Assembly: GCF_002127325.2 (NCBI RefSeq)
Contig: NC_035448.2
Span: forward strand, 90,596,546-90,660,545
Source of the DNA: Helianthus annuus
Taxonomy: Eukaryota; Streptophyta; Magnoliopsida; Asterales; Asteraceae
Length of the DNA stretch: 64,000 nt
Direction: 5' to 3'
The notes beneath the pieces were generated by a model. The model was not told the DNA's origin. It was given only the letters and a program-made list of their open reading frames with translations, and searched no databases. The position numbers and the translations under genes were made by a program. This document shows, in pieces, positions 22,702-31,926 of this stretch (position 1 is the first letter of the stretch; each line of letters opens with the position of its first letter).

Positions 22702-22794
22702 GTGCTCGTGTGCATGCCCCTTATCTCCGAATAATGGTTAGATGATTTTACCAGTTCCGAATGTATACTTACCTGTAACATGTCGGGTATGAGT

Positions 22795-25700
22795 TTATTC
22801 GTTGACCGTTTGAAGTGCGATTTCCTCTTCCTCATCCTCAATGGATCCTCTGTAGAGTTTCAGCCGTTGGCCATTGACTTTAAATGGTATCCCATTTCGA
22901 GTTTTAATTTCTACTGCACCGTGTGGAAAAACATGGGTGACTGAAAAAGGTCCCGACCACCTAGACTTTAACTTACCAGGAAACAATCGAAGTCGCGAAT
23001 TGAATAATAGAACTTGGTCTCCAACCCGAAATTCATTAGATTTAATATATTTATCATGCAAATTTTTCATTCTTTCTTTATAAATTTCGGAGTTAGAATA
23101 TGCATAATTCCTAAGTTCTTCTAATTCGTTTATTTGACAAAATCGATTCTTACCGGCAACTTCTAAGTCTAAGTTTACATTTTTTATTGCCCAGTAGGCT
23201 TTGTGAGCGATTTCTACTGGCAAGTGACAACTTTTTCCATAGACTAGTTTATATGGGGTTGTGCCTATAGTGGTTTTATAAGCAGTTCGAAAAGCCCATA
23301 AAGCGTCGTCTAATTTGTCAGCCCATTCTTTTTTATTTATCCCTACGGTTTTCTCAAGTATTCGTTTTAAACCTCGATTAGTCACTTCGGCTTGCCCATT
23401 TGTTTGAGGATGATATGCTGTTGAGACCCGGTGATAGACCCCATATGTTGTTAATATTTTTTCGAGTTGATGATTGCAAAAATGGGTACCTCTATCACTT
23501 ATTAAGGCTTTTGGTGTCCCGAAACGAGAGAACAATTTTTTTAGGAATTTTACCACTACTCTTCCATCATTTGTTGGAAGAGCTTCGGCCTCTGCCCATT
23601 TAGACAGGTAATCGACTGCCACAAGTATATATTTGTTTCCTTTTGAAGGTGGGAAAGGTCCCATGAAATCGAGTCCCCACACATCAAAGATTTCACAAAC
23701 GAGAATGCCATTTTGGGGCATTTCGTTTTTGGAAGAAATATTACCTGATCTTTGGCAGGCATCACACATCTTTACAAGGTTTTGTGCATCCTTGTAAATG
23801 GTTGGCCAGTAGAATCCCGAATCAAATACCTTTCTTGCGGTACTTGCGGCACCATGATGTCCTCCGTATGGACTTTCATGACAATGACGGAGTATTCTTC
23901 GTGCTTCATTACCATGGATACACCTTCGGATGAGTTGATCGGCACACATTTTGAAAAGATAGGGGTCTTCCCAAAAGTAATGCTTTACATCAGCAAAGAA
24001 TTTTTTCCTTTGATGATGTGGCCATCCTTTGGTGACTATACCGCTGGCTAAGAAATTAGCGTAGTCGGCATACCATGGTTCTTGTCTGCTTTCCATCATT
24101 TCCAGGGATTCCGTGGGAAATTTTTCGTTGATTTGCTCGTCCCTGGTTGTCTCCATAGCTGGGTCTTCTAAGCGTGAGAGGTGATCTGCAGCAGTGTTTT
24201 CTGCTCCTCTTTTGTCCTTGATTTCAATGTCGAATTCTTGGAGGAGTAGAATCCACCTTATCAAACGGGGTTTTGCGTCTTGCTTCTTGAAGAGGTACCT
24301 GATGGCTGCATGGTCTGTATAAACTATTGTTTTAGAAAGAACAAGATAAGAACGGAATTTATCAAAAGCAAACACCACCGCTAGTAACTCTTTTTCTGTA
24401 GTTGTATAATTTTCTTGTGCATCATTTAGAGTTTTACTAGCATAATAAATTGGGTGGAAATGTTTTTCTTTTCTTTGTCCCAATACTGCTCCAACAGCAA
24501 AGTCGCTTGCATCGCACATGATTTCGAAAGGAAATTTCCAATCTGGTGCTATCATGATAGGTGCATTGACTAGCATTTCCTTGAGGGTTAGAAATGCTTG
24601 ATTGCATTCCTTGTCAAAGATGAAGGGTGCATCTTTTTCAAGCAATTTTGTTAGAGGTCTTGAGATTTTCGAAAAGTCTTTGATAAACCTTCTATAGAAT
24701 CCGGCATGCCCTAGGAAACTTCTGATCGCTCGCACGGAGGATGGAGGAGGTAATCGAGATATAGTCTCAATTTTTGCTCGATCAACTTCCATTCCTTCGC
24801 TTGAGATTTTATGTCCGAGTACTATTCCCTCTGTTACCATGAAATGGCACTTTTCCCAGTTAAGGGCGAGGTTAGTTTCCTCACATCGGGATAGCATTCG
24901 TTCAAGATTATCGAGGCATTGATCATATGAGTCTCCAAAGATGGAAAAGTCATCCATGAAGACTTCCATGGTTTTTTCAATCATATCATGGAAAATGGCG
25001 ACCATACAACGTTGGAATGTTGCAGGCGCATTACATAGACCGAATGGCATGCGTCGATATGCAAAAGTTCCGTAGGGGCATGTGAAAGTTGTTTTCTCTT
25101 GGTCTTCTGGTGCTATCGGTATTTGGAAATAACCTGAAAAACCATCTAAGAAACAATAAAATTTATGACCGGATAATCTTTCTAACATTTGATCAATGAA
25201 GGGCAAAGGAAAGTGGTCTTTCCTTGTTGCTTCATTTAATCTCCTATAGTCTATACAGACTCTCCATCCTGTGACGGTTCTTGTGGGTATTAATTCATTT
25301 TTCTCGTTAGTTATTACCGTCATACCTCCTTTCTTTGGGACTACTTGGACGGGACTTACCCACGGGCTATCGGAGATAGGGTAGATTAGTCCGGCGTCAA
25401 GTAGTTTGATGACTTCATTTTTAACCACTTCTTGAACATTGGGGTTCACTCTTCGTTGTGGTTGAATCACCGTTTTGTAGTCATCATTCATTAAAATTTT
25501 GTGCGTGCACATGGAAGGACTTATTCCCTTAATATCTACAAGCTTCCAAGCGATCGCATTTTTGTGTTTTTTAAGTAAGTTAACTAATTTTTCTTTTTCT
25601 ATGCTAGTTAATTTAGACGAAATAATTACAGGTAAACTATCATCTTTGCCTAGAAAAGCATATTCCAAACCCTTAGGGAGTTCTTTGAGCTCGATGGGTG

Positions 25701-26985
25701 GGTCTTTAGGAGACACCTTATTTTGTGGCTTATCTAGATCAAGAACTTTAAAAGTTTGTTCTATGGCTACCTCTTCTTCGACAAAGTGGTCTTCCTCGTG
25801 GTTTGTATCAGGTGGTTCAGCTTCATCTTCAATTAGGGGGTCATTGTTGCCAAAAGGATATTTCATTGAGCGCTCAAGATCTATGCTCCTTTTGAATGCC
25901 CCTAATTGAAGAGTTAGATTGTTGAATTTCCGGTTTTTCAAAGCCTTGTGAGTTTGTACAAAAGGTTTTCCCAAGACTAGGGGGGCATCATCTAAGATGA
26001 CGAAGTCGGTTGGGATTACCATTTGATTTGTTTGAACCAAAATATCTTCAACTACACCGATTGATTTCATTACTTTTCGGTCGGATAGAAAAATGGGTAT
26101 TTGAAGTGGAGTAAAATCACTAATACTTAACTTTTCAAAAATGTAGTTGGGCATTATGTTAACACAAAGATCTTTATCAATAGTTACATTACTAATAAAC
26201 GAATTTTGAAAGAAACATGGAACCGGTGTGATGTTAATTTCAAAAGGATCTTCCTTTATTAGTGAGGTTTGATCATTAGTTAACTTAACACTTACTATTT
26301 CTTTGATTTTAGCACTAGTGTTTAACTCTTTTAAAAACTTGGCATGAGGGGTTATTAAACAATGGTTTTCGAAAGTAGGTGACAAGAGAATAATTTCCTC
26401 TAAATTAGACTCCTCTTGAATTTTAACATTATCGGACTCACCATTTTCGTTGTTTAACTCATGTGTCGGTTTTTCACTTTCTTGTTCTTCCATTTTTACA
26501 CTTTCAACTATCTCTACGTTTTTATCATTTTTTAGCTCTTCTCTCGCGCGGGATTCCTCTTCCCTTGCGCGAGATTCTTTCATGCAACGTTCGATGAGAT
26601 TGAAAGAATTTGGATGGTTCACACCATTGTTCTTCATTATAAGTATATGATGGATAAGGGTCGAAACTTTGTTCTTCATAGTACTCATATGAGGTGGGTT
26701 GTTCACGCCATGGTTCCTCATAATAAGTGTATGAAGGTGGTGGCTCATATGTTGAATCTTCAAAGTATGAGTATGAAGGCTCATACCTTGGTTCATCAAA
26801 ATATGAGTATGAGGAAGGAGGTTCATACCTTTGGTCTTCATAGGATGTGTATGAAGTTGATGGCTCGTACCTGGGTTCCTCATAATGGTTGTATGAATTG
26901 GATGGTTGATATGAGTTATTATATTGAACCGAGCGTGCATTACGACAATTAGTGCAATAATTACCTCTATAATCATCCTCATCAT
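22795..26985 (-). CDS. pol: Athila pol polyprotein (RT-RNase H-integrase, protease site missing)
   Basis: Open over 1396 codons. The first ~115 residues are probably the wrong frame of a repeat segment; credible protein begins near [13 protein letters not shown]. The protease-like region ([16 protein letters not shown], about residue 270) has the flanks of Athila protease but lacks the D-L/T-G-A-S catalytic motif. Reverse transcriptase covers about 540-760 ([31 protein letters not shown], catalytic FMDDFSIF near 677). RNase H is about 815-930 ([25 protein letters not shown]). Integrase is about 1030-1300 with an HHCC finger and D, D, E in [15 protein letters not shown] and NGQAEVTNR. The end is acidic. 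No stop interrupts it. Confidence 0.88.
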   Translation of the reverse strand: MMRMIIEVIIALIVVMHARFNIITHINHPIHTTIMRNPGTSHQLHTHPMKTKGMNLLPHTHILMNQGMSLHTHTLKIQHMSHHLHTLIMRNHGVNNPPHMSTMKNKVSTLIHHILIMKNNGVNHPNSFNLIERCMKESRAREEESRAREELKNDKNVEIVESVKMEEQESEKPTHELNNENGESDNVKIQEESNLEEIILLSPTFENHCLITPHAKFLKELNTSAKIKEIVSVKLTNDQTSLIKEDPFEINITPVPCFFQNSFISNVTIDKDLCVNIMPNYIFEKLSISDFTPLQIPIFLSDRKVMKSIGVVEDILVQTNQMVIPTDFVILDDAPLVLGKPFVQTHKALKNRKFNNLTLQLGAFKRSIDLERSMKYPFGNNDPLIEDEAEPPDTNHEEDHFVEEEVAIEQTFKVLDLDKPQNKVSPKDPPIELKELPKGLEYAFLGKDDSLPVIISSKLTSIEKEKLVNLLKKHKNAIAWKLVDIKGISPSMCTHKILMNDDYKTVIQPQRRVNPNVQEVVKNEVIKLLDAGLIYPISDSPWVSPVQVVPKKGGMTVITNEKNELIPTRTVTGWRVCIDYRRLNEATRKDHFPLPFIDQMLERLSGHKFYCFLDGFSGYFQIPIAPEDQEKTTFTCPYGTFAYRRMPFGLCNAPATFQRCMVAIFHDMIEKTMEVFMDDFSIFGDSYDQCLDNLERMLSRCEETNLALNWEKCHFMVTEGIVLGHKISSEGMEVDRAKIETISRLPPPSSVRAIRSFLGHAGFYRRFIKDFSKISRPLTKLLEKDAPFIFDKECNQAFLTLKEMLVNAPIMIAPDWKFPFEIMCDASDFAVGAVLGQRKEKHFHPIYYASKTLNDAQENYTTTEKELLAVVFAFDKFRSYLVLSKTIVYTDHAAIRYLFKKQDAKPRLIRWILLLQEFDIEIKDKRGAENTAADHLSRLEDPAMETTRDEQINEKFPTESLEMMESRQEPWYADYANFLASGIVTKGWPHHQRKKFFADVKHYFWEDPYLFKMCADQLIRRCIHGNEARRILRHCHESPYGGHHGAASTARKVFDSGFYWPTIYKDAQNLVKMCDACQRSGNISSKNEMPQNGILVCEIFDVWGLDFMGPFPPSKGNKYILVAVDYLSKWAEAEALPTNDGRVVVKFLKKLFSRFGTPKALISDRGTHFCNHQLEKILTTYGVYHRVSTAYHPQTNGQAEVTNRGLKRILEKTVGINKKEWADKLDDALWAFRTAYKTTIGTTPYKLVYGKSCHLPVEIAHKAYWAIKNVNLDLEVAGKNRFCQINELEELRNYAYSNSEIYKERMKNLHDKYIKSNEFRVGDQVLLFNSRLRLFPGKLKSRWSGPFSVTHVFPHGAVEIKTRNGIPFKVNGQRLKLYRGSIEDEEEEIALQTVNE

Positions 26986-27028
26986 AAGTGTAAGTGTAAC
27001 CTCTTGAGTATCGATCCATAGGAATCAC
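26640..27028 (-). pseudogene. Athila Tyr/Pro-repeat segment upstream of pol (gag remnant?)
   Basis: In the frame starting at 27028 ([20 protein letters not shown]) the protein is a degenerate tandem repeat of about 17-20 residues built on [14 protein letters not shown]. It is Tyr, Glu, Pro and Ser rich. Pol continues in another frame after about 26640, so a frameshift probably joins them. It could be the C-terminal tail of a lost Gag; no capsid core or zinc knuckle is visible. Uncertain. Confidence 0.45.
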
Positions 27029-27398
27029 TCAACAGACTACAACTGAGTCTCGGGACCAGAAAACAAAAATAAAGACGGAAACAGAAGCTGGACACGGCCC
27101 CGTGTTGAGTGAACACGGCCCCGTGTTCAGGGACTGTATCTGGGCGTTTTAATTAAATTAACTGGTCACGTTGAGCACGGGGGCGTGTTGAGTGAACACG
27201 GCCCCGTGGTCAGACTCTGTATCTGGGTATCTACTCTAAAAATATGCAGCACGGGGGCGTGTTCAGCGAGCACGGCCCCGTGTTCAGGCTACTGTAAATG
27301 CAAAACTAAGCTAAAATGCAGAAAAAATGCGTGCGTTTTAAAAAGGTTTTGAAAAACTGATTAGGCCGTTGATTTTAAGCTTTCTTAAAATCCTTGTG
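27029..27398 (-). other. Athila leader between PBS and first ORF
   Basis: About 370 bp, non-coding, with three dyad pairs. A full Gag coding region would be expected from here but is absent. Confidence 0.75.
27093..27282. repeat. three CACG-N4-CGTG dyad pairs in Athila leader
   Basis: Dyads at 27093/27114, 27176/27197 and 27250/27271, each pair 21 bp apart; spacers TTGAGTGAA (twice) and TTCAGCGAG. Confidence 0.9.
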
Positions 27399-27416
27399 TC
27401 CCCGGCAGCGGCGCCA
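27399..27416 (-). other. Athila primer-binding site (tRNA-Asp type)
   Basis: Element strand TGGCGCCGCTGCCGGGGA, six bases from the LTR. It matches the 3' end of plant tRNA-Asp as I recall it, with one difference (CGTTG expected). Confidence 0.82.
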
Positions 27417-28620
27417 AAAACTTGATGTGCGTAAGTGTGTATATGTTTTTAGATGTTTATTTAAGCCCTTTTTACACTTTTAGCCAAGTTTTAAATTTAT
27501 AAAACACGATATTTACTAACACTAAACACACATATGGGCAAGTGCACCCATCGTGGACGTAGTATAGTGTTGGTAAGATACCGAGGTCGTCCAAGGACAC
27601 AAGAGCTTTTAATACCGGTTTATCCTCAACGTCTAATCAAATCAAAAAGTTAGAAAAATGTTTTAAACTAAGAAAAATAAAAACTAACTAAATGCTGAAA
27701 AATAAAATAAAATAAAAACAGATAGACAAGATGAATCACTTGGATCCGACACGTGTATTAGTATAACCTTTGATTATTTTCGCACTTTTGCACTTGTTTA
27801 AGAGATTATCTTAGTTATTGTAGTAGGCCCCTCTTTTGAAGGCGACGTTACCCTCAACCCAGTAGTTTGAGTCAGCAAGGATACAATCCTAAAGGGTCGG
27901 ATTATTGAAAGATAATGAATTAAGTTATTAATGCAAATTATGGTAGGCCCCGTTTTCGGCGGTGACGTTACCCTCGACTAAGTAGTCTGAGTCAGCAGGG
28001 ATACAGTCCTAAATAGCCGGGTTATAGTATTAATAGTAGTTAGCTTATGAGGGGGTCAAAGAGTTTGGCTCCCCGCCATCCAATACCCATGGGCATTGAA
28101 GGCGGTCCTATTAAATTTGACCCAGGTCCCAAGCAGGACCTCTAAACGCTGAACAAGGGCAAGACCTTTACCAAACCATTCCCTTAACCCCCGACCGGGT
28201 AGCCAACATACCTCCATATAGACCGTGGAGATATGAATGGTGAAAATCTTTTATTTTATATAGACAGTAAAATAATGCCAAGACACCACGGACAAACGAT
28301 AAGGAAAGATCACCTTCAACATAAGTAACTAGTTATTAAAGTCATTAATACAAAACCAAATAAAAAGTGCAAAAGATTAAAAATAAAAAGTATTATACTA
28401 AACACTTGTCTTCACCAAGTGATGTAAGAGACTTAGGCAAACATGGCCTTGATTGTCAAGAACTCTTACGATCAATCTTGGATCCCGAGACGACTCACAC
28501 ACTCTATGATGGACAATGGATGATGGTGGTGGATGATGGTGTTATGGTGGTGATGGGTGGTGGATGAAGTGTGAGAGAGGTGGTGTGCCAAGGGATGAGA
28601 GAGAATGGAACCAAGCTCCT

Positions 28621-28630
28621 CTATTTATAG
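28621..28630 (-). promoter_or_regulatory. TATA box in Athila promoter LTR
   Basis: CTATAAATAG on the element strand. The nearest dyad pair starts 18 bp upstream (28649), so the dyads sit at core-promoter-proximal positions. Transcription would start near 28590-28600. Confidence 0.68.
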
Positions 28631-28648
28631 GCTGAACAGAACGCTGGA

Positions 28649-28866
28649 CACGGCCCCGTGTCCGCTGGACACGGCCCCGTGCCCGTCTGACATTCTCTCT
28701 CTTCATTAATTGTAATTGCGAATTACAATTAATGCACCTGCTGTACTTTCAACACGCCCCCGTGTCCGCTGGGCACGGCCCCGTGGTGAGCAATGGAAGC
28801 TTCTACTGGTTTGTCTTTTCTGCTGCTTCCTGGGCACGCCCCCGTGTTCACTGGACACGGGGCGTG
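28649..28866. repeat. three CACG-N4-CGTG dyad pairs, Athila promoter LTR
   Basis: Dyads at 28649/28670, 28753/28774 and 28835/28856, same spacing as the left LTR, all upstream of the TATA box. Confidence 0.9.
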
Positions 28867-29116
28867 TTCAGACTCTGTTCTCTTCTTCTTTGTCTTGGGA
28901 GGTGCCGTTGAGGGTCCGGGCAGTTTACTTTTGTTCCTTTTCTTGTATTTATGATAGAATTAGGGGTCTTTTTGCTTCTTTTGTGATTTTGAGCTCATTT
29001 CATCCTGAAAATACAAAAGGAAGACAAAAACACTCTTTTTCCAACATTAGTACTTAAAAAGGGTTAGTTTTATGCCTTAATTGATGTGTTTTATATGTTG
29101 CATTTTACACACATCA

Positions 29117-29324
29117 TCTTTCGAACAATGTTTATGTCACTAGGTTGTAATTTCCGTTGCATGGGTCAACGCTTTAAGACAATGTTGTGTTACTTTTATT
29201 TTAAAACTTAAATCAATGGATGATCTACATGGTTTTACTTTCATATAGCTTTGTTGTGATTAAGCTATGGTATTAAGAAGTTACACCAAATAAACCCACG
29301 CTTCCGCAAAGCCAAGGTGTGGCA
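29117..29324 (+). repeat. 5' LTR of element B, segment 3
   Basis: Last 208 bp of B's 5' LTR including the Athila TSD; collinear with 43329-43536. The final bases are GGTGTGGCA instead of GGTGTGACA, a point change at the terminus. Confidence 0.9.
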
Positions 29325-29327
29325 GCT

Positions 29328-29339
29328 TGGTATCAGAGC
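29328..29339 (+). other. primer-binding site of element B (initiator tRNA-Met)
   Basis: TGGTATCAGAGC, three bases after the 5' LTR end. Confidence 0.93.
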
Positions 29340-29500
29340 TCTAATCATAGTGAACTAGGATTCCTTCTCGAGTCTAGACTATAATCACTAGGGCTCTCAC
29401 GAAAACATTTTTACATTGCATACCACTTAAGTCCAGATCCAGGTCACAAAACGTTTTTACAAACAAAAGTTGAGCGCATTTTATTTGTTAGTTATGGCTC

Positions 29501-29746
29501 AGTCTGGGAGGCTGAGGGAGTGGGACTAGGAGGCTTAGTCTGGGAGGCTGAGGGAGTTGTCTAGTGGGACTAGGGAGTCAGTCTGGGAGGCTGGGAGAAT
29601 TGACTAGTGGGACTAGGGAGTCAGTCTGGGAGGCTGGGAGAATTGTCTAGTGGGACTAGGGAGTCAGTCTGGGAGGCTGGGAAGTTAATCTAGTGGGACT
29701 AGGAAGATCAGTCTGGGAGGCTGGGAGGTTAGACTAGTGGGACTAG
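29501..29746 (+). repeat. alternating mini-hairpin array in leader of element B
   Basis: Tandem array with 43-44 bp period. Six AGTCT-GGG-AGGCT units (29501, 29537, 29580, 29623, 29666, 29710) alternate with five CTAGT-GGG-ACTAG units (29561, 29604, 29647, 29690, 29734) and one degenerate copy (29519). Both arm pairs can fold, the first with a central U-G wobble, and both present a GGG loop. Confidence 0.85.
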
Positions 29747-29838
29747 GAGAACTATTTGATTGTTTATTGGTGACTAATGTGTTTATCTGGCTATATGATT
29801 GATTATTTGTACATATGTGTGATTGTGTTACAGACGAT

Positions 29839-31491
29839 ATGCCTTCATCCGGCACCGGAGAGTCGGACACCATAGACCCTATGCCCCTAGTATCAGACGA
29901 CATGGTGTCATCAGAGCACGAGGTGTATACTTCGGACACCACCAGCACGGACGACGATGATTTCCAGCCATTTGCGCTGCCCGATGTTGTTGCTGAGCCC
30001 GCTGATGGCCCTATCGCCGGGGATTTGCCGCTCGCGGTGATCCCTGCCCCTGTACCCCTTGCCGCGTACCCTATTGTTGACATGCCCCTTGACGTAGTCG
30101 CTGACGATGACGTCGACTTGTTTGATGAGGATCCACTAGAGGATGACTTTGAGGGCGAGGCCCACATAGCTGCTGGCGATCTCTTGCTACTCGCGGATGC
30201 TCCTGCAGAGGAGGCACCCATCCATTCACCTGTCCCAGACTCCTTTGAGTCTGTGGCATCTGCACCATCACATGCGCAGGGAGTGCAGCACTATTCGCAT
30301 GATACAGACCTTGATAGAGCGTCATCCGCTGCACCTGCCCCTAGTTTTGCTATCGATCATGATATTGATGATGATTCCGATCTCGTTTTCCCACCTGGTT
30401 TTGATCCAGACCAGGAGATTGAGTTTATTCATTTAGATCAGCCCATGGAGGAACCTGTGGCTCCTGTTGACCCTATGTTTGCTGATCATGCTGATTTCGA
30501 GATGGAGTTTGACGATCCGGAGCCTGTTGTGGCCCCCGAGCCAGTAGTTGCTCCAGACCCCGCATTCGAGCATGACCCTATTCATGCTGATGTACTCGCT
30601 GTTGATCCTTTGATTGCTGATATACCTGTTGATGATCATCCTATTGTTGCTCCACTGTTGGAGGATGATCATGCTCTTGATGCTCATATTAATGCCCCTC
30701 ACATTGCTGACATTCCTGCTGATCCTGTTGTTGCCCCTCTTCCTGACCCAGTGCCTGTGGAGCCTGATCATGCACCCTTTGCGACCCATGTTGACCCTCG
30801 ATATGCGCACACCCGAAATGGGTGGATAGACGATGATGATGACTACCTCCCTTTTGTGGTACCTGTTACACCTACTACAGCACCTGCTTCAGCTCCTATT
30901 GATGCACCATTGTTTCCCACACTCACCGCTGACGCTCACCGCACCGACTTGCCTATCACATTTCTCCAGGATATACCTCCACCACGTCCTGAAGAGGGGT
31001 CATCTTGTCAACCTTTTGGTCAGATACCTTTCATGACTGGAGGAGATCAGTTTGTACCACAGATCTCTCATCATACTGCGGTTCCCCCTGTTGCACCATT
31101 TACTATGCCATCCTTTGCTCCATCTAGTGAGCCTTTTCTTTGGACTTCGCCACCCATCATGGTGCCATCTGATCCTCATCATCCTTATCACATGGGTTAT
31201 TCTGTAGAGGATATTCTCAGGTCGTTCATGATGCAGCAGGAGGCGCTGACTCGTCGCGTGCAGGAGCTTGAGAGAGCTCAGCGACCACCATGCCAGTGCC
31301 AGGGCCAGACTCACCCTGCGATATCACACCCTCCACGTCCGTTATCTCCCGACTCTGCTGCTCGTTTTTGGACTCAGGAGCAGCAAATAGCATATCTCTT
31401 GTGTTCTCATCGAGCCATGGAGGAGGATTGGCTTCACATGCGACGTTTACTCTTTTCTCATTTTCCCCCTCCTCCACCGCCATCAGCATAG
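29839..31491 (+). CDS. pre-gag acidic Pro-rich ORF of element B
   Basis: Intact ORF of 551 codons (ATG 29839, MPSSGTGESDTIDPM) between leader and gag. Very rich in Asp, Glu, Pro, Ala and Val, with repeats such as EPVVAPEPVVAPDP near residues 230-250. Recognisable blocks shared with element A: TSTDDDDFQPFALP, ATHVDPRYAHTRNGW, DLPITFLQDI, a Gln-rich helical segment (MQQEALTRRVQELERAQ) and the end RRLLFSHFPPPPPPSA. The centre looks disordered and the C-terminal third may form coiled coil. Function and family unknown to me. It stays open although gag-pol of the same element has many stops. An acceptor-like TGTGTTACAG lies just upstream (29824-29833). Confidence 0.75.
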   Translation: MPSSGTGESDTIDPMPLVSDDMVSSEHEVYTSDTTSTDDDDFQPFALPDVVAEPADGPIAGDLPLAVIPAPVPLAAYPIVDMPLDVVADDDVDLFDEDPLEDDFEGEAHIAAGDLLLLADAPAEEAPIHSPVPDSFESVASAPSHAQGVQHYSHDTDLDRASSAAPAPSFAIDHDIDDDSDLVFPPGFDPDQEIEFIHLDQPMEEPVAPVDPMFADHADFEMEFDDPEPVVAPEPVVAPDPAFEHDPIHADVLAVDPLIADIPVDDHPIVAPLLEDDHALDAHINAPHIADIPADPVVAPLPDPVPVEPDHAPFATHVDPRYAHTRNGWIDDDDDYLPFVVPVTPTTAPASAPIDAPLFPTLTADAHRTDLPITFLQDIPPPRPEEGSSCQPFGQIPFMTGGDQFVPQISHHTAVPPVAPFTMPSFAPSSEPFLWTSPPIMVPSDPHHPYHMGYSVEDILRSFMMQQEALTRRVQELERAQRPPCQCQGQTHPAISHPPRPLSPDSAARFWTQEQQIAYLLCSHRAMEEDWLHMRRLLFSHFPPPPPPSA

Positions 31492-31926
31492 GGCTATTTT
31501 GCTCGACACGGGTGGAATTTTGTTGAGAAGACGACGATTGCACAGATTGCACAGCTTTTGGGAGACTGCATATTGATCCTGACTTTTGTTGTTATGTATA
31601 TTGGATATTGTTGACACTGATTTGTTATGTTGGGCTGGGGTGATGTAGCCCTTAGTCATTGATGTTGTATGATACAGTTATGTACTTGTACACCTTACAT
31701 TGTGGTCTTGATATATGACAGTGCAATCGCAGTATTCTCATCATATGTGATGTTTGATTGATTTTTTTTATGTTCTATAACATGAGATGTTATGTGGTTG
31801 ATTTATTTATAACATGGGATGTTATGTGTTTGGTTTATTTATAGCATGTGATGTTATGTATTACTACTATCGTTATATACGTACACTTTACTATGACCTG
31901 ACTTACGTAAACACATCTTTTAGAAG
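31492..31926 (+). other. spacer between pre-gag ORF and gag of element B
   Basis: About 435 bp without a credible ORF. It contains a repeated phrase around 'ACATGAGATGTTATGT' (31782-31860). Its end, GACCTGAC ... ATCTTTTAG just before the gag ATG, resembles a branch point plus 3' splice site and parallels element A. Confidence 0.5.

Larger units (their letters stand above)
21991..22772 (-). other. candidate intron between Athila pol and env-like ORF
   Basis: Element strand: donor ACAG|GTAAGTATAC, a full match to the CAG|GTAAGT consensus, 22 bases after the pol stop codon. The acceptor is CACTAAC (branch-like, 22017-22011), then TTTTGCTGTATTCTTTTCAG, then the ATG. Length 782. Splicing would fuse a short open frame (NKLIPDMLQ) in phase to MSKFTRF. 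The interval has no credible ORF, a 30-base T run near 22669-22698 and two dyad pairs. Confidence 0.7.
17255..29116 (-). mobile_element. Athila-lineage Ty3/gypsy element, gag-deficient
   Basis: An 11,862-bp element on the minus strand with TSD TCTTT (17250-17254, 29117-29121). The two 1694-bp LTRs sit at a constant offset of 10168 and look identical by eye. PBS fits tRNA-Asp (27399-27416). Internal order (minus): leader, Tyr/Pro-repeat segment, pol ORF (26985-22795), intron-like segment, env-like ORF (21990-20848), long 3' non-coding region, PPT. The PPT context (AAGTGTGGGGG) and the AGGACAAGC hairpin are typical of Athila. No Gag core is recognisable, yet identical LTRs imply recent movement, probably with Gag supplied in trans. 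Confidence 0.93.
27423..29116 (-). repeat. Athila 5' LTR (right copy)
   Basis: Copy of 17255-18948 at constant offset 10168, with no difference seen by eye. In element orientation this is the promoter LTR. The duplicated 80-bp block is at 27823 and 27943. Confidence 0.95.
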
